Of a stretch of DNA of 64,000 nucleotides, positions 27,214 through 36,175 are shown piece after piece. The DNA comes from Acidisoma sp. PAMC 29798. GTDB taxonomy: Bacteria > Pseudomonadota > Alphaproteobacteria > Acetobacterales > Acetobacteraceae. Position 1 is the stretch's first letter; each line of letters starts with the position of its first letter. A program made the translations under genes and the position numbers. Under the pieces are notes generated by a model. The model did not search any database, had not been told where the DNA came from, and saw nothing but the letters and a program-made list of their open reading frames with translations. The DNA lies in contig NZ_CP126994.1 in assembly GCF_030252425.1 (NCBI RefSeq), forward strand, positions 186,001 to 250,000, given 5' to 3'.

Positions 27214-28769
27214 CCCAGGCGTTCGATGGCCGGCGCCAGGATGGCCATCGCCGGCTCCAACTGTCGGCGGTAATGGCGCCAGCGTTCGACCGAGCGATCA
27301 TACAGCGGCTCGGTCACCTGAGCGTAGCTCGCGGTGCGGGCGTAGCGGCGATTGTCGTGAAATGTCAGGCAGGCGGGGTCGAACGCCTCCCCCACGAAGG
27401 CCAGCATGGCGGCGACGCTGGCGGTGTGGTGACGCACGATCTCCTCGTAGCGAATGGCCAGATATCGCAGGGACATCTCGGCACGGTAGTGCGCCACCAG
27501 GTCCGTGACACGGACATAATGGCGGGCCGCAGTCTCCAACGCGCTCGCGCAGAAGAAGCCATGGGTGAAGTGGTTGGACATGCAGGACACCATCACGTCC
27601 AGCGGATGACGCAGGACATGGAGCAGAGGCGCTTCGGGGAAGAGCAGGGCGATGAGGCCGAGATGGGTCTCGTTCAGCGGCATCTTGTCTGTAAAGCGAG
27701 TGGCCCCAGGGCGGAGGACGCCAAGCTGGCGCACCTTCTGCAGGTAGTGGTCGCGCAGCGTCTCCAGCCCATCGCGATGATCGCCCATCCAAAGCTCGGC
27801 CAGGGCTTGGGGATAGGCGAGGGGGCTCGCGAGCATGCGCGGCATGATCCGGGTGATTTCGTGAATGAGGGGCAGTTCGTCCCCCGCCGCGATAGCGGGA
27901 TGAGCCGACAGCGTCTGTTCCACCAGGGTGGTGCCGGAGCGGGGAAAGCCCAGGATGAAGATCGGCTGCGGCACATCGCGGCGCGGCGCGGCGCGCGGCA
28001 ACAGGTTCAGGCGGGGCGCCACGAAGAAGCGGGTGAGACGCGCGCTCTCGCGGCCGGCCTCCTCATCGAGGTAGGCCTTGCCAGAGCGCTCGCGGGCCAG
28101 GCGCTTGCCTGCCTCGAAGGCGGTCCAGGCATCGTCGTAGCGGCCGAGCTGATCGAGCAGCCGCCCCTTTTCGAGCAGCTCCGTCGGGCCGAGCCCGCTC
28201 TCCCGCTCGCCCATCGTGTCGATCAGGGCGATCGCCTCATCGAAGCGACGCATGCGGCCGAGCAGCACGGCGCGGGTGAGTTTCAGGTTGGGGTCGTCGG
28301 GGAACCGTCCCTCCATCTCATCCAAGATGTCCGCGGCGGCATCGAAGCGGCGATCGGCCTCCTCAAGGCGGGCGAAGCCGAACAGGGTTTGGCGAATGTC
28401 GGGGCGGGCGGCGCGCGATTCCCGATAGAGGGCGCGCGCTTCGTCCATTCGCCCCTGGCTTTTGAGGTTCCAGGCGAGGTTGGCGAGCAGAACCGGGTCC
28501 CGTGCCTCCGTCAGGTCGAGCACTTGCCGGTAATGGAACTCGCCGGTCTGTGGCCGGTTGGACTCGGTCAGGATCATGCCCATGAGGTTATGGGCCTGCG
28601 GATTTTCGGGACCGATGCGAATGGCGTTACGGGCATGGAGTTCCGCCTCGGCGAGATTACCGCGCGCAAACAGCAGCAGCGCCAGCGCATTGGTGGCGGC
28701 AAGATCGTTGCGATCCGTCGCAAGGGCGGCACGCGCGTCTGTTTCAGCGTCATCATGAGGCTTATTCAT
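27198..28769 (-). CDS. TPR-repeat sulfotransferase
   Basis: 523-aa protein with two parts. The N-terminal half (about 1-245) is tetratricopeptide repeats (AATNALALLLFARGNLAEAE, then NPQAHNLMGMILTE). The C-terminal half is a sulfotransferase with the PAPS 5'-phosphosulfate loop FILGFPRSGTTLVEQ near 265 and RHPLDVMVSCMSN further on. Such fusions transfer sulfate from PAPS to unknown, often protein or glycan, acceptors. The start MNKPHDDAET at 28769 is chosen over a frame running to 28892, because the upstream part translates a REP-like element. Confidence 0.85.
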   Translation of the reverse strand: MNKPHDDAETDARAALATDRNDLAATNALALLLFARGNLAEAELHARNAIRIGPENPQAHNLMGMILTESNRPQTGEFHYRQVLDLTEARDPVLLANLAWNLKSQGRMDEARALYRESRAARPDIRQTLFGFARLEEADRRFDAAADILDEMEGRFPDDPNLKLTRAVLLGRMRRFDEAIALIDTMGERESGLGPTELLEKGRLLDQLGRYDDAWTAFEAGKRLARERSGKAYLDEEAGRESARLTRFFVAPRLNLLPRAAPRRDVPQPIFILGFPRSGTTLVEQTLSAHPAIAAGDELPLIHEITRIMPRMLASPLAYPQALAELWMGDHRDGLETLRDHYLQKVRQLGVLRPGATRFTDKMPLNETHLGLIALLFPEAPLLHVLRHPLDVMVSCMSNHFTHGFFCASALETAARHYVRVTDLVAHYRAEMSLRYLAIRYEEIVRHHTASVAAMLAFVGEAFDPACLTFHDNRRYARTASYAQVTEPLYDRSVERWRHYRRQLEPAMAILAPAIERLGYDVV

Positions 28770-28823
28770 AACGATAACGTAATTTAAAGATTCGCGGAAG
28801 TCGAGCGCGCCGGGTGGTCCACA

Positions 28824-28891
28824 GCGGATAACGCTGCGCTCATCCGCCCTACGGATCCTCGTAGGGTGGAAAAGCGGAGCGCATTCCACCA
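28824..28891. repeat. Inverted pair of REP-like units
   Basis: Two units face each other between divergent genes. A reverse type B unit lies at 28824-28852 (ends CATCCGCCCTAC) and a forward type A unit at 28861-28891 (starts GTAGGGTGGAAAAGCG). They are separated by GGATCCTC and could fold into one long cruciform or hairpin. Confidence 0.8.
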
Positions 28892-28922
28892 CGCACCAGT
28901 TCAGCGGGAGAGACGGATACCG

Positions 28923-29273
28923 ATGACGCTGAGCGATCTACCCTTCGCGGCGGAGGCAGGCGGTGTTCGCCTCGCGGTGCGGCTGACGCCACGCGCCAGC
29001 AAGAACGCCGTCGAAGGCGTGATCCGAGGAGCGGACGGACGAGCCGTCCTGCAAGTGCGGGTCGCCGCGCCGCCTATCGAAGGTGCGGCGAACACGGTGC
29101 TGGTCGCCTTCCTGGCGCAGAGCCTTGGCCTACGGAAGGCCGATATTGAGATCCGGTCGGGCGACAAGGCGCGGCTCAAAATCCTTTATCTTGCCGGCGA
29201 CGGTGGCGCGATCGTCGGGCGCTTGACCGCCTGGGTCGCAGCCGGCAGCAGCCGGGCGCGCGGAGGGGGTTGA
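28923..29273 (+). CDS. DUF167 (YggU) family protein
   Basis: Small cytoplasmic protein of unknown function. The family pattern is clear: VRLAVRLTPRASKNAVEGV, LQVRVAAPPIEGAANTVLV and IRSGDKARLKILYLAG. At 116 aa it is slightly longer than E. coli YggU owing to a C-terminal tail rich in Ala, Arg and Gly. The ATG at 28923 is used; a frame open from 28866 would begin inside the REP-like unit. Confidence 0.9.
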   Translation: MTLSDLPFAAEAGGVRLAVRLTPRASKNAVEGVIRGADGRAVLQVRVAAPPIEGAANTVLVAFLAQSLGLRKADIEIRSGDKARLKILYLAGDGGAIVGRLTAWVAAGSSRARGGG

Positions 29274-29372
29274 TTCGCTCCCCGCTATTATGGCTCATGG
29301 GCCGCCTGCCGACCGGATCGTCTATCGTTCGGCCTTAGGCGCACGGGCCTTCTCAGGTCCGCCTTGCCTCCA

Positions 29373-29387
29373 GGGACCTTTGGTCCC
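29373..29387 (+). promoter_or_regulatory. Short stem-loop before pyk
   Basis: Perfect 6-bp stem GGGACC/GGTCCC with a TTT loop, ending 26 nt before the pyk start, in a 140-nt gap that otherwise shows nothing clear. It could be a leader hairpin. No U-tract follows. Confidence 0.3.
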
Positions 29388-29413
29388 GTTCATCTCAAGC
29401 TGGGACGCCCGGA

Positions 29414-30862
29414 ATGTCGCTTTCACGAACGCCGATCGCTTCACAGCGGCTGCGCCGCCGCCGCCGCACGAAGATCATCGCGACGCTCGGGCCGGCCAGC
29501 TCAACGACCGAGATCATCACCAAGCTGTTCCAGACCGGCGCGGACGTGTTCCGCCTCAATTTCAGCCATGGCAGCCACGAGGATCACGCGGCCCGCATCG
29601 CCTCCATCCGGGAGATCGAGAAGCGGTTTGATCGTCCCATCGGCATCCTGGCCGATGTCCAGGGCCCCAAGCTGCGCGTCGGCCGTTTCGCTGCCGGCAA
29701 GGTGCATCTGACCGCCGGCCAGGCCTTCCGCCTCGACCTCAATCCGACGCCGGGCGATGTCCGCCGGGTCAATCTGCCGCATCCCGAAATCATCGCCGCC
29801 GCGATGGTCAATACCAACCTGCTGCTCGATGACGGCAAGCTGCGCCTTCGCATCACGCATAAGCGGGACGATCACCTGGAATGCGAAGTCGTCTTCGGCG
29901 GCCCGCTCTCGGACCGTAAGGGCGTCAATGTGCCGGACGTGATCCTGCCAATCCCCGCCTTGACCGCCAAGGACCGCATCGATCTGGACTTCGCCCTCGC
30001 CAATGGCGTCGATTATATCGGCCTGTCCTTCGTGCAGCGTCCTGAGGACGTGATCGAGGCCAAGGAAATCGCCGATGGTCGCGCCTGGATCATGGTGAAG
30101 ATCGAGAAGCCGCAGGCGCTGGATAACCTGGACGAAATCATTCGCCTGTCCGACGCCGTCATGGTCGCGCGTGGCGATCTCGGCGTCGAACTGCCGCCCG
30201 AGGAAGTGCCGCTGGCGCAGAAGCGCATCGTTCGCACCGCCCGCCAGATGGGCAAGCCCGTGGTGGTCGCGACCCAGATGCTGGAAAGCATGATCACGGC
30301 GCCCGCGCCGACCCGCGCCGAAGCCTCCGACGTCGCGACCGCGGTCTTCGATGGCGCCGATGCCGTGATGCTCTCGGCCGAAACCGCTGCGGGCCAATAT
30401 CCCTTCGAGGCGGTGAATATCATGGACCGGATCGTTGCCCGCGTGGAGCAGGACGAAGGCTGGCGGCACATCACCAATGCCAGCCGCCCCGCGCCTGAGG
30501 GCTATTCGTCGGATGCCATCGCGGCCGCTGCCCAGCAGGTGGCGCATACCATCGGCGCCCCCGTGATCGCCGCCTTCACTGATAGCGGCGGCACCGTGCT
30601 GCGCGTCGCGCGGGAACGGCCGGACTGCCCGATCATCGGTTTGACGCCGCGACCGGAGACGGCCCGCCGTCTCGCCGTGGTCTGGGGCGTGCATGCGGTC
30701 GTCACCAAGGAGATCGACTCCTTTACCGACGCCGCCGAGCGTTCCGGCGAAATCAGCCGTCAGGAAGGCTTCACCCAGCCGGGCGATCAGATCGTGGTGA
30801 CCGCCGGCGTGCCGTTCCGCCAGTCCGGCGGCACCAATATGCTGCACGTCGCCAAAGTCTAA
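29414..30862 (+). CDS. pyk: Pyruvate kinase
   Basis: Glycolytic enzyme converting phosphoenolpyruvate and ADP to pyruvate and ATP. Visible are TKIIATLGPASS, FRLNFSHGSHEDH, DVQGPKLRVG, the active-site IMVKIEKPQALDNLDEI with the catalytic Lys and metal-binding Glu, and VMVARGDLGVELPPE with the metal-binding Asp. The C-terminal domain is complete. Length is 482 aa. The ATG at 29414 is preceded by GGGA. An SDR gene follows after 22 nt and may be co-transcribed. Confidence 0.97.
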   Translation: MSLSRTPIASQRLRRRRRTKIIATLGPASSTTEIITKLFQTGADVFRLNFSHGSHEDHAARIASIREIEKRFDRPIGILADVQGPKLRVGRFAAGKVHLTAGQAFRLDLNPTPGDVRRVNLPHPEIIAAAMVNTNLLLDDGKLRLRITHKRDDHLECEVVFGGPLSDRKGVNVPDVILPIPALTAKDRIDLDFALANGVDYIGLSFVQRPEDVIEAKEIADGRAWIMVKIEKPQALDNLDEIIRLSDAVMVARGDLGVELPPEEVPLAQKRIVRTARQMGKPVVVATQMLESMITAPAPTRAEASDVATAVFDGADAVMLSAETAAGQYPFEAVNIMDRIVARVEQDEGWRHITNASRPAPEGYSSDAIAAAAQQVAHTIGAPVIAAFTDSGGTVLRVARERPDCPIIGLTPRPETARRLAVVWGVHAVVTKEIDSFTDAAERSGEISRQEGFTQPGDQIVVTAGVPFRQSGGTNMLHVAKV

Positions 30863-30884
30863 AACGTCCGTAAAGGAGAGCACC

Positions 30885-31622
30885 GTGGCCCTTGGAACCG
30901 TGATCGTGACTGGCGGCAGCCGGGGCATCGGCGCCGCCGTCTGTCGCCTTTTGGCTGAGCGCGGCTATGCTGTGGCAGTCAATTATGCGCGGGACAGCGC
31001 GGCAGCGGAGCGCGTGGCGGCGGCCATCCAGGCGCAGGGCGGCCGGGCCGCTTGCATCGCGGGGGACGTGGCGGATTCGCGTCAGGTCGTGGCGATGTTC
31101 GACGCGGCGGAACAGGCCCTGGGGCCGATTATCGGCCTCGTGAACAATGCCGGCATCATCGGCACGGCGGCGCGGATCGACATGCAGACGCCGGAGGATC
31201 TGGAGCGGCTTTTCGCCGTCAATGTCCTCGGCACGATGTATTGCGCGCGCGAAGCCGTGCGGCGGATGTCGACCGGACATGGCGGCGCGGGCGGCAGCAT
31301 CGTCAATCTCTCCTCCATCGCCGCGCGGCTGGGTGGCCTCAGCGGTCTGTGTCCCTATGCGGCGACTAAAGGCGCGGTGGAGAGTTTCACCAAGGGCCTG
31401 GCCACCGAAGTCGGCAGCGAGGGCATTCGGGTGAATGCCGTGGCGCCGGGCATGACCGCGACGGATATGGCGAGCGATGCGATGCGCGACACCGCACGTC
31501 GGATCACGCCCATGGGGCGCATCGGTGAAGCCCAGGAAATCGCCGAGGCGGTGGTATGGCTGCTGTCTCCGGCCGCGTCTTACGTCACCGGCACGGTGAT
31601 CACGGCGTCGGGCGGACGATAG
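30885..31622 (+). CDS. Short-chain dehydrogenase/reductase
   Basis: Classical SDR of 245 aa: TGGSRGIGAAV near residue 10, NNAGIIG near 87, Ser in IVNLSSIAARLGG, and YAATKGAVE (Tyr-x3-Lys). It begins with GTG at 30885, with a strong AAGGAGAG ribosome site. The pattern is close to glucose 1-dehydrogenase and 3-oxoacyl-reductase-like SDRs, but the substrate is unknown. Position just after pyk suggests co-transcription, not necessarily a shared pathway. It is followed by an 18-bp hairpin. Confidence 0.85.
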   Translation: MALGTVIVTGGSRGIGAAVCRLLAERGYAVAVNYARDSAAAERVAAAIQAQGGRAACIAGDVADSRQVVAMFDAAEQALGPIIGLVNNAGIIGTAARIDMQTPEDLERLFAVNVLGTMYCAREAVRRMSTGHGGAGGSIVNLSSIAARLGGLSGLCPYAATKGAVESFTKGLATEVGSEGIRVNAVAPGMTATDMASDAMRDTARRITPMGRIGEAQEIAEAVVWLLSPAASYVTGTVITASGGR

Positions 31623-31634
31623 CGCCGTCCAAAG

Positions 31635-31675
31635 TACATCGTTACCCGCGCATCAAGTGCGCGGGTAACGATGTA
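31635..31675. repeat. Perfect 18-bp inverted repeat with TCAAG loop
   Basis: Arms 31635-31652 and 31658-31675 are exact reverse complements (TACATCGTTACCCGCGCA and its complement) around TCAAG. It lies 12 nt after the SDR stop in a convergent gap. The loop and GC core match the two hairpins at 60414-60516, so this may be a dispersed repeat family. It lacks a U-tract but could still end transcription. Confidence 0.75.
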
Positions 31676-31735
31676 GATTGTGTGGGGTTCAGCAAATTGG
31701 CGACAAGTCACCTGCGTAGGGACGAGGCACACCAC

Positions 31736-31765
31736 GCAGGGTGGAAAAGCGCAGCGCATTCCACC
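31736..31765 (+). repeat. REP-like palindromic unit (type A)
   Basis: Single unit reading GCAGGGTGGAAAAGCGCAGC and ending ATTCCACCA, in the gap between the convergent SDR and hydroxyacid dehydrogenase genes. It belongs to the same family as 15815-15845. Confidence 0.75.
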
Positions 31766-31778
31766 ATCAAGCGTCCCC

Positions 31779-32765
31779 TCAATACCCTTTCTTGAAATCC
31801 ACCGGGGTCAACAGCGGCGCGCCTTTTTCAAAGGCCGCGAAGTTTGCCCAGAAGATGTCGAGCGACCGGGGAATATAGGTCACGATATCATCGACCGAGA
31901 CATGCGGAGTCATGACCAGATTGCGGGTGGTCCAGACGCGGTCATCCTCCGGTACCGGCTCGGGATCGAAAACGTCCAGGATCGTGCCGGCCAAATGGCC
32001 GTCATCGAGGGCGTCGCACAGCGCCTCCTGCTCGATCAGCGGGCCGCGCCCGATATTGATCACCGTCGCGCCCTGCGGCAGCAGGGCAATCCGCCGTCGG
32101 TCCAGGATGCGGCGCGTCGCATCGGTGAGCGGGCAGGACAGCAACAGGAACTCCGTCTCAGCCAGGACCGCGTCCAGCGCGTCCATGCCGACCACGCTTT
32201 CACAGGCGGGATGCGGCGCCGGCGTGTGGCGAATGCCGGTGACGCGCATGCCGAAATGCGCGGCCTGTTCGGCCGAGGCGCCGCCCATCTGACCGAGACC
32301 CAGAACGGTCAGCCGCCGGCCGCGCAGACCCCGCGTGAAGCGCTGCTCCCAGCGGTGGTTGCGCTGATCCTCGATGCAGTCCGGCATGCCGTTGGTCAGC
32401 ATGAGCAGGGCCATGATGACGAATTCGGCCGCCTTTTCGGTATGCGCGCCGCGATTGTTGAGGAAGGGCACCGGCGGCAGCGCGTCACGCGGCAGGGTGT
32501 CGATGCCGGCCGCCACGCTGAAGATCAGGCGCAGCGCGGGGGCATGATCCGGCTGCATCGCCGGGATCAGCGGTTTCAGTGGGCCAGGCCCGCTGACGAG
32601 CACCTCGATCCCCGGCGCGGCCGCTTTGAACTCGGCCTCCGTCGTTCCGAAACTCACGGTATGGCCGGCATGGTCCTGCCCGGCGCGGTGCATGGCTTCG
32701 GACCATTGCGACGGGGTGACGGTGAAGACCGAGGGCTCGGCCGGGTTCTGGATGTGAATTCTCAT
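31779..32765 (-). CDS. D-2-hydroxyacid dehydrogenase (GhrA-like)
   Basis: NAD(P)-dependent dehydrogenase of the glyoxylate/hydroxypyruvate reductase group, 328 aa. The cofactor motif GLGQMGGASAEQAAHFGM lies near residue 145. Catalytic positions appear as Arg in INIGRGPLIEQEAL, Glu in DVFDPEPVPEDD and His in VMTPHVSVDD. Substrate is inferred only by family. The start MRIHIQNPAEP at 32765 fits the fold; the upstream open frame is antisense-like and unconserved. rimI lies 22 nt upstream on the same strand, so tsaB-rimI and this gene may form an operon. Confidence 0.87.
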   Translation of the reverse strand: MRIHIQNPAEPSVFTVTPSQWSEAMHRAGQDHAGHTVSFGTTEAEFKAAAPGIEVLVSGPGPLKPLIPAMQPDHAPALRLIFSVAAGIDTLPRDALPPVPFLNNRGAHTEKAAEFVIMALLMLTNGMPDCIEDQRNHRWEQRFTRGLRGRRLTVLGLGQMGGASAEQAAHFGMRVTGIRHTPAPHPACESVVGMDALDAVLAETEFLLLSCPLTDATRRILDRRRIALLPQGATVINIGRGPLIEQEALCDALDDGHLAGTILDVFDPEPVPEDDRVWTTRNLVMTPHVSVDDIVTYIPRSLDIFWANFAAFEKGAPLLTPVDFKKGY

Positions 32766-32787
32766 GGCCGGAAGACTGCCGTGTGTT

Positions 32788-33243
32788 CTACGACGTGGCA
32801 ACCGGGGCCAGTGCGCCGGAAAGCGGCGCTCGCAGCACCAGGGCATCCTCGCCATTGGCATAATAGCCGCGTCGGTTGCCGACCTGGACGAAGCCCATCT
32901 CGGCATAGAGGGCGCGCGCAGCCGCATTGCGAAAGCCGACTTCCAGGAACATCGCTGCGGCCCCGAGACCGGAGGCGATGCGCATCGCCTCCGTGAGCAG
33001 GGCGCGGCCAAGGCCCTGACGGCGCGCGGACCGGGTGACCGCGATTGTCAGCAACTCCGCCTCATCGGCCGTGACGCGGATAAGGGCGAGGCCACCGCGC
33101 GGTTCCAGCAGACCGATGACGCCGTGCATTTCAAGCTGCACCTGGAAGGCGCCGACAGACCACGCCTCCTTCAGCGCGAAGGCATTGGCGTGGATGCTGG
33201 CGAAGACCGTCGCATATTGGGGACCGACGCGCAGAACGCTCAT
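32788..33243 (-). CDS. rimI: Ribosomal protein alanine N-acetyltransferase RimI (GNAT)
   Basis: GNAT acetyltransferase of 151 aa, expected to acetylate the N-terminus of ribosomal protein S18. The acetyl-CoA site reads AVTRSARRQGLGRALLTEAM, followed by FLEVGFRNAAARALYAEMGF and the C-terminal RRGYYANGEDALVL, which is typical of RimI. Its ATG overlaps the tsaB stop (ATGA), the usual tsaB-rimI arrangement. Confidence 0.92.
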   Translation of the reverse strand: MSVLRVGPQYATVFASIHANAFALKEAWSVGAFQVQLEMHGVIGLLEPRGGLALIRVTADEAELLTIAVTRSARRQGLGRALLTEAMRIASGLGAAAMFLEVGFRNAAARALYAEMGFVQVGNRRGYYANGEDALVLRAPLSGALAPVATS

Positions 33244-33941
33244 GGCACCGGGGTCAGCGCTTGAGGCGGCGGTCTCAAGCCGCCCCGCGGCAGCAGGGCA
33301 CGTGGCGGATCGATGTAGAGCGGCGCCAGATCCAGCGGCGGCAGCGCGCCGTCGAGCCTGAGGACCGCCGCCATCGCGACGTCGCGTGCATGGGTCTGAT
33401 ACGCGGTGCTGGCCACAGCATCGACATCGGCAGCCCGCAGCCTTAGCGCCAGAGCCTCGGCGGCGTCGCCGGTCAGCAGCACGCGCCCCTCCGGCAGGGG
33501 CGGATTGTCCAAGGTCACCACCTCCCAAACCTCAGGCAGGCGGGAGCGCTGGAGGAAGAGGCGCCCCTGACGGGCATCCAAGGCACACCAGATCGGCCGC
33601 CCCTCGGTAGGGGTCACCGCCATTGCCAGCGCCTCGGCGACCGTCACCGCGATGACCGGAACATTCGCCCCCGTGGAGAGACCCTGCGCCAGCGCGAGGC
33701 TCGCCCGCAGGCCGGTGAAGCTGCCGGGCCCGATGGCGACCGCGATTGCATGCAGCGCGCCCGCCATGATGCCTTGCGAGGCGAGCAGGTCGGTCACCAT
33801 GCGCGGTAACAGGGCTGCCTCGCCCGTTGATCCTGAACGCGCCTCGCTCGCCAGGGCCGCACCGTCGCGCCACAGCACGGCCGAGCAACGGGCCGATGTG
33901 GCGTCCAGAGCCAGGATGAGGCGCGGATTGGCGACGGGCAT
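33240..33941 (-). CDS. tsaB: tRNA threonylcarbamoyladenosine synthesis protein TsaB
   Basis: Partner of TsaD/TsaE in making t6A37 on ANN-decoding tRNAs. The ASKHA-fold N-terminus reads LILALDATSARCSAVLW, with IAVAIGPGSFTGLRASLALAQGL (seen as GPGSFTGLRASLALAQGL near 80), the family hallmark. Length is 233 aa from 33941. An upstream in-frame ATG at 34010 would add 23 unconserved residues, and neither start has a good ribosome site. It is coupled to rimI. Confidence 0.92.
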   Translation of the reverse strand: MPVANPRLILALDATSARCSAVLWRDGAALASEARSGSTGEAALLPRMVTDLLASQGIMAGALHAIAVAIGPGSFTGLRASLALAQGLSTGANVPVIAVTVAEALAMAVTPTEGRPIWCALDARQGRLFLQRSRLPEVWEVVTLDNPPLPEGRVLLTGDAAEALALRLRAADVDAVASTAYQTHARDVAMAAVLRLDGALPPLDLAPLYIDPPRALLPRGGLRPPPQALTPVP

Positions 33942-34085
33942 CGGCGCGGGGAACTTTCTTGCGAAGTCTGCAGGCACGTGGAGGTGTCCACTAGATGACA
34001 TTTGGGTCAATCACCACCAGACCTCACGCGTCTTGGCGCGGAAGGTGCCTTGCCAAGCCTTCTGCAGCCCTGTAGCCGCCTGATC

Positions 34086-35579
34086 ATGCGGAAGCCCCTG
34101 GTCCTCGCCTTTTTGCTCGGCCTCATCTCCGCCCTTGCCTTACCCCCAACCTACCTCTTGCCGGTGTTGTGGATTAGCCTCCCCGGTCTGCTATGGTTGA
34201 TCGGTCGCGCGCCCAGCGCCCGCCGCGCCGGTACGCTCGGCCTGGCCTTCGGCTTCGGCCACCTCCTCATTGGTCTCTACTGGATCACCGAGCCGATCTT
34301 GTTGGAGGCGGCAGACTTCTGGTGGCTTGTGCCCTTCGCCGTTCCGGGCCTTGCCCTGCTGATCGGCATGTTCATCGCAGTCCCCTGTGCCTTGGCCTGG
34401 TATGCACCAGCAGGTCTCCCGAGGGTTCTGGTGCTGACAGGCGCCTGGACGCTGGCCGATCTCGCCCTCCAATTCGCGGTCACCGGCTTTCCCTGGAACC
34501 TCTGGGGAACCGACGTGGCTTTGCCTGGCATCGTCGGCACGCTCCTCATTCAGCCTGCTGCCTGGATCGGTGTCTTGGGGCTGACGCTCGGGATTGTTTT
34601 TGCCGCCTCACTGCCGGTCCTTGGCAGGCGGGGCGTGATTGCCTCGGCCGTCCTTATGCTGCTTTGGGCTGGGGCGGGCGGATGGCGCTTGTCGGAGGCG
34701 CATCCCAAGCCGTCGGGCGTGACGGTGGGCGTCATCCAGGGAAACGGGGACGCGCAATTCGTCTCGGACCGCGCCGCCGCGCTGGCCTTGTTCCGGCGCT
34801 ACCTGACACTCAGTGCCAAGGCGGTGGCTGAGGCCCGAGCGGGCCGTGACCCTTCGGCGCCGATCGTGCTGCTCTGGCCCGAAACCGCGTCGCCGTTCCT
34901 GTTGGAGAGTGATGCCGCCGCGCGGCAGGCCATTGCCGAGACGGTGGGGCCTGGCGTCACGGTCCTGGCCGGAATGCTGCGGTTCGGCACCGGCAACCGA
35001 ATCTATAATAGCCTCGGCGCCGTGCAGGGGCCTGGGCCTTTGGCGGCCATCTACGACAAATGGCATCTCGTGCCGTTTGGGGAGTATCAGCCGGCCTGGT
35101 TGCCGATGCAGATCCTGCCCGGCGAGGGGTTTTCGCGTGGGCCGGGGCCGCGCACGCTTCATATCGCGGGCCTGCCGCCGGTCGGTCCGCTCATTTGCTA
35201 TGAATCGATTTTCTCCGGCCAGATCATTCGGGAGGCGGATCGGCCGGATTGGATGGCGCTGATCACCAACGATGCCTGGTTCGGCAATAGCAGTGGCCCG
35301 CGTCAGCATCTGGCGGCGGCGCGGCTGCGTGCGGTGGAAGAAGGTCTTCCTTTGGCCCGCGCCGCCAATACGGGGATTTCGGGCCTTTTCGATGCCTCCG
35401 GGCGCGAAATCGGCCGTATTGGCATGAGACGTCAAGGCGTTTGGGTTGGCAGACTGCCGGGCGACCTGCCGCCGACCCTGTTTTCGCGCTGTGGACTTTG
35501 GGCCCCCACCGCTCTGGCAATGATCTTTTTGATAGCGGGCTGGTTTCTTGGAGCGGTGCGCCGGCAATTTCACAATTAA
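34086..35579 (+). CDS. lnt: Apolipoprotein N-acyltransferase
   Basis: Inner membrane enzyme that N-acylates the diacylglyceryl-Cys of lipoproteins. The first ~200 residues are six or so membrane helices. The nitrilase-like periplasmic domain has the catalytic triad: Glu in LLWPETASPF, Lys in YDKWHLVPFGEYQP and Cys in LICYESIFSG. Length is 497 aa from the ATG at 34086; an upstream TTG frame at 34002 is not needed. An XRE regulator gene follows, a common arrangement in this group of bacteria. Confidence 0.95.
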   Translation: MRKPLVLAFLLGLISALALPPTYLLPVLWISLPGLLWLIGRAPSARRAGTLGLAFGFGHLLIGLYWITEPILLEAADFWWLVPFAVPGLALLIGMFIAVPCALAWYAPAGLPRVLVLTGAWTLADLALQFAVTGFPWNLWGTDVALPGIVGTLLIQPAAWIGVLGLTLGIVFAASLPVLGRRGVIASAVLMLLWAGAGGWRLSEAHPKPSGVTVGVIQGNGDAQFVSDRAAALALFRRYLTLSAKAVAEARAGRDPSAPIVLLWPETASPFLLESDAAARQAIAETVGPGVTVLAGMLRFGTGNRIYNSLGAVQGPGPLAAIYDKWHLVPFGEYQPAWLPMQILPGEGFSRGPGPRTLHIAGLPPVGPLICYESIFSGQIIREADRPDWMALITNDAWFGNSSGPRQHLAAARLRAVEEGLPLARAANTGISGLFDASGREIGRIGMRRQGVWVGRLPGDLPPTLFSRCGLWAPTALAMIFLIAGWFLGAVRRQFHN

Positions 35580-35677
35580 GATGATCTGTCAAGGCCCAGT
35601 TGGGTATTTACAGGCCGTTGTCCAAAGCTAACAAACTCTTTCCGAAGCGTGGCCAAACGGAGGAGTTTTAACGAAAC

Positions 35678-36175
35678 GTGACCGAATCTGTTAATACCGG
35701 CCTCGTGATCCGAGAGAACCGCCAGAGCCCGACCTCGAGCCCGAGCCCGATCGATGTCAACGTTGGTGCCCGCATCCGCTTGCGCCGCACACAGCTCGGC
35801 ATGTCGCAGGAGAAGCTCGGAGACGCGCTCCGTGTGAGCTTTCAGCAAATCCAGAAATACGAACGGGGCATGAACAGGGTCGGGGCGTCGCGCCTGCTCG
35901 ACCTGTCACGCGCCCTGGGTGTTGAGATCGGCTTTTTCTATGAAGGAATCCCCGGGGGATATGGGGCCAGTCCGCCGACCCCGCCGCGCGCAGCCCCCGC
36001 TTTTGGCTTCGCCGAATCGCAGGAAGAGTTCTCGTTGGATGCGCCGGATAAGCGCGAAGCCCAGGACCTGATTGTTGCCTATTACCGGATCAGCGATCCC
36101 AGCGTCCGCACGCGGGTCTTGGACCTGATCAAATCACTCGGCACCGCGCCGGACACACGCGAGCCCGCGGCTTAA
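35678..36175 (+). CDS. XRE-family helix-turn-helix regulator
   Basis: 165-aa Cro/C1-type regulator. The HTH is at about residues 30-85: VGARIRLRRTQLGMSQEKLG, then VSFQQIQKYERGMNRVGASRL. The C-terminal part (about 110-160) has DKREAQDLIVAYYRISD, the pattern of a conserved alphaproteobacterial regulator group. Starts with GTG at 35678; GGAGGAG lies about 13 nt upstream. It follows lnt after a 98-nt gap, which is long enough for its own promoter. Targets are unknown. Confidence 0.9.
   Translation: MTESVNTGLVIRENRQSPTSSPSPIDVNVGARIRLRRTQLGMSQEKLGDALRVSFQQIQKYERGMNRVGASRLLDLSRALGVEIGFFYEGIPGGYGASPPTPPRAAPAFGFAESQEEFSLDAPDKREAQDLIVAYYRISDPSVRTRVLDLIKSLGTAPDTREPAA

Noticed and set aside
28824-28891. 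Repeated palindromes as a CRISPR-like array
   Set aside because: Units are kilobases apart or in inverted pairs, with no regular spacers and no cas genes.
28770-28892. N-terminal extension of the TPR-sulfotransferase
   Set aside because: The added residues translate a REP-like element and spacer. The start at 28769 begins directly before the TPR region.
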